A DNA stretch of 5,999 nt from Candidatus Bathyarchaeota archaeon (lineage in GTDB: Archaea > Thermoproteota > Bathyarchaeia > Bathyarchaeales > UBA233), in the NCBI GenBank assembly GCA_003661945.1, contig QMXC01000077.1, positions 1-5,999 on the forward strand. Direction: 5' to 3'. Positions 1-4,266 of the stretch are shown here, piece after piece (the first letter of the stretch is position 1; every line of letters begins with the position of its first letter). Below the pieces are notes generated by a model that searched no databases, was not told where the DNA came from, and saw only the letters and a list, made by a program, of their open reading frames with translations. The position numbers and the translations under genes were made by a program.

Positions 1-510
1 CGCATTTATAAAAATATACTTATCATGCACCATGCATGGCATACCAAATCTTCCAGAAAGTGATGAAATAAGTAAAACGTAATATTCAGGAAGTCTAAAC
101 TCAATTCGGGCAATTTTCTGCAATTTTTCAAGATAAGAACATTTTTCATCGGGAAATTCATGAAAGCTTACGACATCATTCAGTTGGTTATTTATTTGAT
201 AGTAATTCTGCAACTTCTCAATGATGCTTCTGAAAGGCTTTACCAATTTTTCGTATCTCTTGATAACATCTGGAAAAATCGAGCCTTGGGAATTCAGCAA
301 TGAAACACATAGATAATGAAACTTGGGCAAGCCTTCCCGAGGCGAGTATAAACCGTTTTTCTTAGCAAATTCTACGTATATTTCCGCTAAATTTTCGAGA
401 CGCACAGAAAGTTTTCCTATAAACTGATGAATGAATGAATCGGAAGGCAGACTATACAACAAAAATGCCAAGTCTACTTCTTTATTACTTAAAAAATGTA
501 CCTTTGGAAT
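1..510 (-). CDS. Unrecognised protein, 3' end beyond the window, start uncertain
   Basis: An uninterrupted minus-strand frame runs from a TAA at 535-537 to the left edge, 178 codons with no stop in AT-rich DNA, so it is probably coding. I do not recognise the product. It is mostly helical-looking and charged, with leucine/tyrosine-rich stretches (for example AEIYVEFAKK and EKLQNYYQINNQ), a short hydrophobic patch EYYVLLISSL, and the end GRFGMPCMVHDKYIFINA; no signal peptide or clear catalytic motif is visible. The start is a problem: there is no ATG until near the visible end, and the first TTG is at 469-471. A strong Shine-Dalgarno-like GGAGGGG (517-523) lies six bases before an in-frame ATT at 508-510, which I used as a tentative start. 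Upstream, in the same frame, an ATG at 592-594 opens 19 codons that end at the TAA, so the gene could instead be nonsense-disrupted. The stretch 511-603 holds nothing else. Base composition is far more AT-rich than the rest of the window. Confidence 0.55.
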   Translation of the reverse strand, partial: MPKVHFLSNKEVDLAFLLYSLPSDSFIHQFIGKLSVRLENLAEIYVEFAKKNGLYSPREGLPKFHYLCVSLLNSQGSIFPDVIKRYEKLVKPFRSIIEKLQNYYQINNQLNDVVSFHEFPDEKCSYLEKLQKIARIEFRLPEYYVLLISSLSGRFGMPCMVHDKYIFINA

Positions 511-603
511 ATTTAGCCCCTCCGGAATATTTGCTTAGTATCTAAGAGCATTTAAGGATTTTGAAGCTAGGATATCACGATTCACGTTTTTCATTTTCTC
601 TGG

Positions 604-617
604 AAAAATTTAAAAAA
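604..617 (-). terminator. Poly-T terminator after tRNA-Gln
   Basis: Two bases after the tRNA CCA end, the minus strand reads T6 (612-617), A3, T5 (604-608). Runs of T on the non-template strand are the usual intrinsic termination signal for archaeal RNA polymerase. No hairpin is needed and none is seen. It would end transcripts of the tRNA and of any read-through from the upstream deoxyhypusine synthase operon. Confidence 0.7.
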
Positions 618-619
618 TT

Positions 620-695
620 TGGTAGCCCGGGGGAGATTCGAACTCCCGTCAGCGGGTCCAAAGCCCGCTATGCTTGTCCGCTACACCACCGGGCT
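620..695 (-). tRNA. tRNA-Gln (anticodon TTG), CCA encoded
   Basis: A full cloverleaf folds on the minus strand. The acceptor stem is AGCCCGG/CCGGGCT (7 perfect pairs), the anticodon stem GCGGG/CCCGC with loop CTTTGGA (anticodon TTG at 659-661), and the T stem GGGAG/CTCCC with loop TTCGAAT. The D arm is weaker, with the GG in its loop, and the variable region is four bases. The discriminator is A and the three next bases are CCA, so the mature end is encoded. The A1-U72 first pair is the known identity element read by archaeal GatDE, which amidates Glu-tRNA-Gln, so the tRNA fits the indirect Gln pathway. There is no intron. Its 5' end is only 8 nt after the stop codon of the preceding small gene, so its promoter must lie inside that gene or it is cut from an operon transcript. 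Confidence 0.97.
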
Positions 696-703
696 TGCTG
701 TGT

Positions 704-937
704 TTATGCTGTGGATGAATGTTTAGGGTTTTCTTGTATATTTTTAGCGTTGTTTTTGGCGTCTTGTACGCAGAAGCAGGGTTGGGTTTCGGGTGTCCAG
801 TTTTCGCAGTGCCATAGGGTGTCTACTATGGGGTTTTCGCCTTTTAGGTATCTGTAGACGCAGAAGATTTTGTCTGGGTAGTGGTAGACGTCGTGATAGC
901 TGCAGTTTCCGCAGTGTTTTTCTTTTTCGGTTTTCAT
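704..937 (-). CDS. Small four-cysteine, probably metal-binding protein
   Basis: This is a 77-residue protein of unknown function. The core has the spacing C9-x2-C12-x13-C26-x17-C44 followed by x2-W47, a pattern seen in many short archaeal and clostridial proteins thought to bind zinc or an iron-sulfur cluster through the four Cys. Two more Cys (54, 56) precede a polar, Asn/Lys-rich tail (residues 58-77) likely to be disordered. There are no membrane segments and no signal peptide. Its ATG overlaps the TGA stop of the deoxyhypusine synthase gene (ATGA), and a GGAG (947-950) lies nine bases upstream inside that gene, so translation is probably coupled. The stop TAA is 8 nt from tRNA-Gln. The tight coupling suggests co-expression with deoxyhypusine synthase, but a shared function is not shown by the sequence. 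Confidence 0.75.
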   Translation of the reverse strand: MKTEKEKHCGNCSYHDVYHYPDKIFCVYRYLKGENPIVDTLWHCENWTPETQPCFCVQDAKNNAKNIQENPKHSSTA

Positions 938-1947
938 GTTATTTTGCTCCTTATTCGTGTTAGTGCTGGTGTTCTCGTGTAGTTTTCGCCTAGTCTTTCG
1001 TTTACTGCGGCGACTATTATTGGGAAGGTTATCAGCATGTCGCCTATTACCATGATTTTGCTGGCGTCTTTCTTAAGTTTTCCCCAGCTTACTGTTTCCT
1101 CAAGCGTGGAGCCTGAAAGCCCTCCTGTTTCGGCTCTGTCCATTGTTAGGACTATGGCGTAGTCTATGCCTTTTCTAGCGGTTACAGCTGCGTGTTGCAC
1201 CGTGTTTCGTGGGACGCCTCCTCCTAGCACTATCATTCCGTTACGCGGGGATTTGCGGAACATTTCGATGATGTAGCCTACTTCTTTGAAGGCGTCTACT
1301 TTTAACGTGTTTTGCGGGTTTCTCTGCGAATGCAGCCAGTGGATGTAGCCGAATTCAGAGTCGCGTAGAGCCGGCATGAAAATGGGTACTTTTTCTTCGT
1401 AGGCGGCTCGAAGTATGGAGTTTGGGTCGCTTAGGCGTTTACCCATTTCCCAAGCAAGCTCATTTGAGGACAGCGTTTTCCCAGCGTTTTCTTCGGCAAT
1501 TTTGGTGAACATTTCGGCGCAGTGATAGTCCATTTTCACGAAGTCTTCTTCGGGGACGAAAATGTCGTAGATGCGGTAAACATGATATTGGTAGAGCAGA
1601 ACGTCGTCTGCAGCCCAATGCCCCTTATAGTGGTGCCCGCCGAGGGCTTCTATAAAGTCGTGAACCATGTTAGCCGCGGTTGTGACCAACGCGTCTATCT
1701 GCCTTTTACGAATCAAATCCGCAATCACGGTGCGGAGCCCAGCTGGAACAGCAGCGCCAGCTAAAGCCAAAAATATGGTGCACCCTTCATCTCGAAGCAT
1801 CTTCTCGAAAATGTTGCAAGCCGCGGCGAGTCTTCCAGCGCCGAAAGAACCGGACTTTTCGAACTCCAGCATCAGCTCGTTTACCGTCATTTTCGGCTTT
1901 ATCTTTATGTGTTCCACAGGGCTCGCGAGAAGGTCTTCTCTACGCAT
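934..1947 (-). CDS. dys: Deoxyhypusine synthase (DHS family)
   Basis: This 337-residue cytosolic enzyme would transfer the aminobutyl group of spermidine to a lysine of aIF5A, with NAD as hydride carrier, the first step of (deoxy)hypusine formation. The length is normal for the family. Family features, in order: the N-terminal MRREDLLASPVEHI segment; the TTAANMVHD stretch (89-97) in the NAD-binding core; KRLSDPNSILRAAYEEKVPIFMP (170-192); the glycine loop LGGGVPRN (241-248); and GGLSGSTLEETVSWGKL (275-291), whose K290 in SWGK is the catalytic lysine (K329 in human DHS), with W288 and E284 also kept. By hand alignment, human His288 and Asp316 appear as Asn248 and Leu277. The TTAANMVHD and GGGVPRN versions resemble the DHS-like branch also found in bacteria, so the exact amine substrate or acceptor is less certain than the fold. 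The start ATG has GGGAGG seven bases upstream. The gene leads a small operon with the four-Cys protein. Confidence 0.9.
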   Translation of the reverse strand: MRREDLLASPVEHIKIKPKMTVNELMLEFEKSGSFGAGRLAAACNIFEKMLRDEGCTIFLALAGAAVPAGLRTVIADLIRKRQIDALVTTAANMVHDFIEALGGHHYKGHWAADDVLLYQYHVYRIYDIFVPEEDFVKMDYHCAEMFTKIAEENAGKTLSSNELAWEMGKRLSDPNSILRAAYEEKVPIFMPALRDSEFGYIHWLHSQRNPQNTLKVDAFKEVGYIIEMFRKSPRNGMIVLGGGVPRNTVQHAAVTARKGIDYAIVLTMDRAETGGLSGSTLEETVSWGKLKKDASKIMVIGDMLITFPIIVAAVNERLGENYTRTPALTRIRSKIT

Positions 1948-2004
1948 TGATAATCCTCCCTTGAATGTTGCTGTTGCATAATAGCCGGGTTTGTTATGAA
2001 AAGG

Positions 2005-2021
2005 TTTTCCCCGAGGGAAAA
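2005..2021 (-). repeat. Perfect 7-bp hairpin between TRAM gene and dys
   Basis: On the minus strand the sequence TTTTCCC-TCG-GGGAAAA forms a perfect 7-bp stem with a three-base loop, followed after CC by TTTT. It lies 45 bases beyond the stop of the TRAM-SSB-TRAM cluster and about 58 bases before the dys start. It may act as a terminator or 3'-end processing structure for the upstream cluster, or as a DNA dyad for a regulator of dys. The T run is short for an archaeal terminator, so the role is open. Confidence 0.4.
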
Positions 2022-2066
2022 TGCAAAACGGGAATTATGCATGGCGTTGCTGCTGTTTCAGGCTGT

Positions 2067-2327
2067 TTATTCTTCTGCTTCCTCTGCGCTTTCAGCCGCT
2101 TGTTCCACGACTTCGCCTTCAGCGCATCTTCGGCTTATCCTCGTGATTTTTATCTTCACGTGGTCTCCGGGCTTGGTGTTCGGAACAAACGTCACTAGAC
2201 CTTTTATCCTCGCGATTCCTTCGCCTCTCCGGCTGGTTTCCTGAATTTCAACGTCGTATTCTTCCCCTAGTTCCACGGGTTTAGGCGGCATCCGGCGGAA
2301 GCCTCTTCTTCGCGGTCTTCTTTCCAA
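2067..2327 (-). CDS. Small TRAM-domain RNA-binding protein (TTG start)
   Basis: This is an 86-residue protein. A basic N-terminus (residues 1-17, RRPRRRGFRR) is followed by a TRAM domain (about 18-75): VELGEEYDVEIQETSRRGEGIARIKG, then LVTFVPNTKPGDHVKIKITRI. The GEGIARI and FVP..KPGD motifs are diagnostic of TRAM beta-barrels, which bind RNA. An acidic tail AAESAEEAEE ends the protein. Stand-alone archaeal TRAM proteins are known as RNA chaperones that melt RNA secondary structure, including at low temperature. I chose the TTG at 2325-2327 because GAGGTGA (2333-2339) sits five bases upstream. An in-frame GTG (2334-2336) and an ATG (2289-2291) are alternatives; the longer reading to an ATG at 2513 overlaps the SSB gene and is rejected. 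It is the last gene of a TRAM-SSB-TRAM cluster, 56 bases after the SSB stop, with a hairpin directly before its ribosome-binding site. Confidence 0.85.
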   Translation of the reverse strand: MERRPRRRGFRRMPPKPVELGEEYDVEIQETSRRGEGIARIKGLVTFVPNTKPGDHVKIKITRISRRCAEGEVVEQAAESAEEAEE

Positions 2328-2332
2328 ACTTT

Positions 2333-2364
2333 TCACCTCTCTTATCTTGTGACTTGGATAAGAG
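2333..2364 (-). promoter_or_regulatory. Hairpin abutting the Shine-Dalgarno of the second TRAM gene
   Basis: In the 56-base gap after the SSB gene the minus strand carries a perfect 8-bp inverted repeat, CTCTTATC (2357-2364) and GATAAGAG (2339-2346), with a ten-base loop CAAGTCACAA. The 3' arm ends on the first base of the Shine-Dalgarno GAGGTGA (2333-2339). In the RNA this stem could limit ribosome access to the TTG start. There is no T run, so it is not an obvious terminator. A DNA dyad for a protein regulator, or an mRNA processing site, is also possible. Confidence 0.5.
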
Positions 2365-2383
2365 CGCCTTTTAGGAAAGAGAT

Positions 2384-2677
2384 CTACTCCATTACGGTTA
2401 GCTTTCCGTATTTTCCGACATTTAGCTGTATTTCGCCTCGGAAACTGGTGACATAGCCGTTTTCTATTTTCACCTTGTCGTTCACGTTTACCTGGTCTAT
2501 CTGGTCGTTCCATAAGGTCAATTTTATGGAGCCTGTATCGTCGGATAATGTCGCTGTTGCTACTCGAAGCATAGTGTTCCGGTATCTCGACATGACTTCT
2601 CGAGTCTCAGACTTGTCGATAACTTGTCCTTCTACGTCTACGCGTCTCATTCCGTTTCTCAAATCTTTAATTTTCAT
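2384..2677 (-). CDS. Single-stranded DNA-binding protein, single OB fold (Sulfolobus SSB type)
   Basis: This 97-residue protein is made almost wholly of one OB fold. It lines up without gaps to my memory of the Sulfolobus solfataricus SSB: IKDLRNGMRRVDVEGQV (3-19), then ATLSDDTGSIKLTLW (42-56), then KVKIENGYVTSFRGEIQLNVG (68-88). Of the three aromatic residues that stack on DNA in that protein (W56, W75, F79), W56 and F79 are kept and W75 is Tyr75. The acidic, disordered C-terminal tail that recruits partner proteins in the Sulfolobus protein is absent; this one stops right after the barrel at TVME. It would protect single-stranded DNA in replication and repair, though RNA binding is also possible given its neighbours. 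An ideal AGGAGGA (2684-2690) lies six bases before the ATG. It starts 14 bases after the first TRAM gene, so the two are surely co-transcribed. Confidence 0.88.
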   Translation of the reverse strand: MKIKDLRNGMRRVDVEGQVIDKSETREVMSRYRNTMLRVATATLSDDTGSIKLTLWNDQIDQVNVNDKVKIENGYVTSFRGEIQLNVGKYGKLTVME

Positions 2678-2691
2678 TCTGTTTCCTCCTA

Positions 2692-2970
2692 TTATGCTTG
2701 TTTTTCCGCGATAGCAAATTTTCTGCCGACTTTTACGATTCTGACTTTTAGCCGTTCACCTATCTTTGCTTGGGGCACGAAAATTAGGTATCCCTCTATT
2801 CTGGCAACCCCGTCTCCGTGGCTTCCTATGTCGTCTATTACAACCTCGAGTTCTTGTCCTTCTTTTACGGGTGCAGAATGAAAAAGCGGGATGCGGGAGC
2901 CGTATCTACGCTTGAATCTCCTCGACCGTCTTCCTGCATTTCTTGTTTTTTCGGGTAGCCTTCTAGGCAT
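2692..2970 (-). CDS. TRAM-domain RNA-binding protein
   Basis: A 92-residue protein with a strongly basic N-terminal region (residues 1-26, MPRRLPEKTRNAGRRSRRFKRRYG) and a TRAM domain (about 33-90): VKEGQELEVVIDDIGSHGDGVARIEG, then LIFVPQAKIGERLKVRIVKV. The GDGVARI and FVP..K.GE motifs mark the TRAM barrel, and the basic arm suits RNA or ribosome binding. It shares domain order with the second TRAM gene (2067-2327), but the two differ enough to be an old duplication. There is no acidic tail here. The ATG follows directly on an in-frame TAA and has only a weak AAGGA-like Shine-Dalgarno, unlike the other genes of the cluster. It is the first gene of the TRAM-SSB-TRAM unit, behind a leader with possible promoters at 3095-3109 and around 3046-3056. 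Confidence 0.87.
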   Translation of the reverse strand: MPRRLPEKTRNAGRRSRRFKRRYGSRIPLFHSAPVKEGQELEVVIDDIGSHGDGVARIEGYLIFVPQAKIGERLKVRIVKVGRKFAIAEKQA

Positions 2971-3094
2971 TTAATGCTTCGTCCTTATCGCGGAAACTCC
3001 CCAAAACACGTGAGAGCAAACTGTGCAGAGCCGTCTGCCTTTTGCCCTTTTTTATGTTTTGGCGAGTTAATCGGAAACAACAACGCGTATGCCA

Positions 3095-3109
3095 CATATA
3101 AGCTTTCTT
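3095..3109 (-). promoter_or_regulatory. Putative BRE/TATA promoter of the TRAM-SSB cluster
   Basis: In the gap between the Yip1-domain gene and the TRAM cluster, the minus strand reads AAGAAAG (3103-3109, purine-rich BRE-like) followed by CTTATATG (3095-3102, TATA-like). Transcription would start near 3072 and leave a leader of about 100 bases with a small GCAGA/TCTGC stem. A second A/T-rich candidate, ACATAAAAAA (3047-3056), would give a leader of about 55 bases. I cannot choose between them. Confidence 0.4.
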
Positions 3110-3116
3110 GTGCAGA

Positions 3117-4214
3117 TCAAAAGCCTATCAGAAGAAGAACTATTCCTTGAAGGAAAAATCCCAGCAGATAGGCGCCGTACGAGTAGAAAAGAGCTTTTCC
3201 CCATGAAAAATCATAGATAAAATGCACAGCGACACCGCAAAGGTTCATGCCCCACAGAAGCGGTACAAAATATAATAGGGCGTAAATTACGGGATAAAGA
3301 GACCTCCACTGCTGGAAACCCGCTGTTTCCAGCCTAGAGATAACTGTTATTTCTATTGTTGGGAGAGTGAATGTGAGGACTAGGCAGACTAGATAGCAAA
3401 CTATCAAGGGCGCAAAAGAGTAGCCTAAAGCCGCGAAAAGAGTTTTCTCCCTTTTTTGTCCAGATGCTATCACTTTGAAAATCAACACGAAAGCCAGAAA
3501 GTATACGGCCCAAGAAATTATGAACATAAAAACCGAGTACAAAAAGAGATTGACATAATTTCCCGCTGTAGCGCTTATTTCCGGTGAAAAGGTTCCTCCG
3601 AACAGGAGGCCGTCGACTAGCAAGGTAAGGTCCGCTGTCTGGTTTTGAGGCCACTCTATTTGAAATTCCAAACAGTTAAGCTTCTCCCAGCTTTGGGTGC
3701 TGACGCTGAGGGAGAGGTTTGACCATGTTGTGAAGTTTAGGAGGTTTATGAATGATGTTTCGAAGGATTTGTTTTCGTCGGGTGAAAGCAGACGTAAAGT
3801 AGCCTCAGCTGGCGGAACATTGTTGGTATGGTTTAGTTTTACGCTAAAGTATAGTTTTTTAAGTCCTTTTTCGGAACAGTTGAGCGGTTCTATGGTTTTC
3901 TTCATCTGTATGACGCTGCTGTTTTGAACAAAACAGCGGATGGAATAGTTTCCCATAATAGAATCTGTTTGTTCAACGGTTAGGTTGCCATTGGAGCTCC
4001 ATCCGTCGATGCTTTCTGTCCAAGCTTCGTCTGCTGGGAACGTGTTTTCCACGAGCATTTTTGTGCCTATGGACATTCGTAAGCCGGCTAGGAGTAGGGA
4101 GCTGAGCACCATGATTATTATGACTCCTGTCGTTGTTGGGTTTTCTGTGATTTCTTTGAATCCTTTTATTGGGGAGTAGAGAACTTTGAATATGTTATAC
4201 TGTTTTAGGTTCAT
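3117..4214 (-). CDS. Yip1-domain membrane protein with a large extracellular insert
   Basis: A 365-residue membrane protein. Residues 9-30 (FKVLYSPIKGFKEITENPTTTG) match the typical cytoplasmic opening of Yip1-family domains, followed by membrane helix 1 (about 29-49). Residues 50-218 form a hydrophilic, beta-rich domain resembling a carbohydrate-binding-type sandwich (for example KKLYFSVKLN, SLSVSTQSWEKLNCLEFQIEW, LTLLVDGLLFGG). Four more helices follow (about 220-248, 258-284, 305-329, 340-364), completing the five-helix Yip1 pattern. All nine N-x-S/T sequons (N77, 89, 98, 112, 128, 148, 160, 166, 191) fall in the insert, which supports an outside location and N-glycosylation. The function is unknown; Yip1 proteins are linked to membrane shaping or trafficking in eukaryotes, but archaeal members are uncharacterised. 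The ATG has only AAGGA about ten bases upstream, and a TATA-like box at 4244-4250 suggests an almost leaderless transcript separate from the HMG-CoA synthase operon. Confidence 0.75.
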   Translation of the reverse strand: MNLKQYNIFKVLYSPIKGFKEITENPTTTGVIIIMVLSSLLLAGLRMSIGTKMLVENTFPADEAWTESIDGWSSNGNLTVEQTDSIMGNYSIRCFVQNSSVIQMKKTIEPLNCSEKGLKKLYFSVKLNHTNNVPPAEATLRLLSPDENKSFETSFINLLNFTTWSNLSLSVSTQSWEKLNCLEFQIEWPQNQTADLTLLVDGLLFGGTFSPEISATAGNYVNLFLYSVFMFIISWAVYFLAFVLIFKVIASGQKREKTLFAALGYSFAPLIVCYLVCLVLTFTLPTIEITVISRLETAGFQQWRSLYPVIYALLYFVPLLWGMNLCGVAVHFIYDFSWGKALFYSYGAYLLGFFLQGIVLLLIGF

Positions 4215-4242
4215 GGCGTGTTTTTCCTTAAGGTGTCTGCGG

Positions 4243-4252
4243 GTTATATGTG
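4243..4252 (-). promoter_or_regulatory. Putative TATA box of the Yip1-domain gene
   Basis: In the 52 bases between the HMG-CoA synthase stop and the Yip1-domain ATG, the minus strand reads ACATATAAC. A start about 26 bases downstream would fall near 4221, only a few bases before the ATG at 4214, so the mRNA would be nearly leaderless. This agrees with the poor Shine-Dalgarno of that gene. Confidence 0.45.
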
Positions 4253-4266
4253 TTAATCTGAATCAT

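Noticed and set aside
30..39. Ten-base palindrome CCATGCATGG
   Set aside because: It lies inside the left-edge open frame; short palindromes of this size are expected by chance and it has no partner site.
426..440. GAAT tetranucleotide repeated about three times
   Set aside because: It is too short for a convincing phase-variation tract and lies within an open frame.
561..857. Plus-strand open frame across tRNA-Gln
   Set aside because: It covers the tRNA and the small four-Cys gene in antisense, and its protein shows no family features.
1522..1981. Plus-strand open frames across deoxyhypusine synthase
   Set aside because: They are antisense to a clearly conserved enzyme, with no recognisable motif and no ribosome-binding site.
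2328..2513. Longer version of the second TRAM protein starting at an ATG at 2511-2513
   Set aside because: It overlaps the SSB gene over more than 120 bases, and the extra residues look like out-of-frame translation. The TTG at 2325-2327 has a well-placed GAGGTGA.
2971..3051. 26-codon stretch just before the first TRAM gene reading RRLCTVCSHVFWG, like a zinc knuckle
   Set aside because: It lies between two in-frame stops (3052-3054 and 2971-2973) with no ATG, GTG or TTG in a usable place. It is probably leader sequence; at most a decayed gene end.
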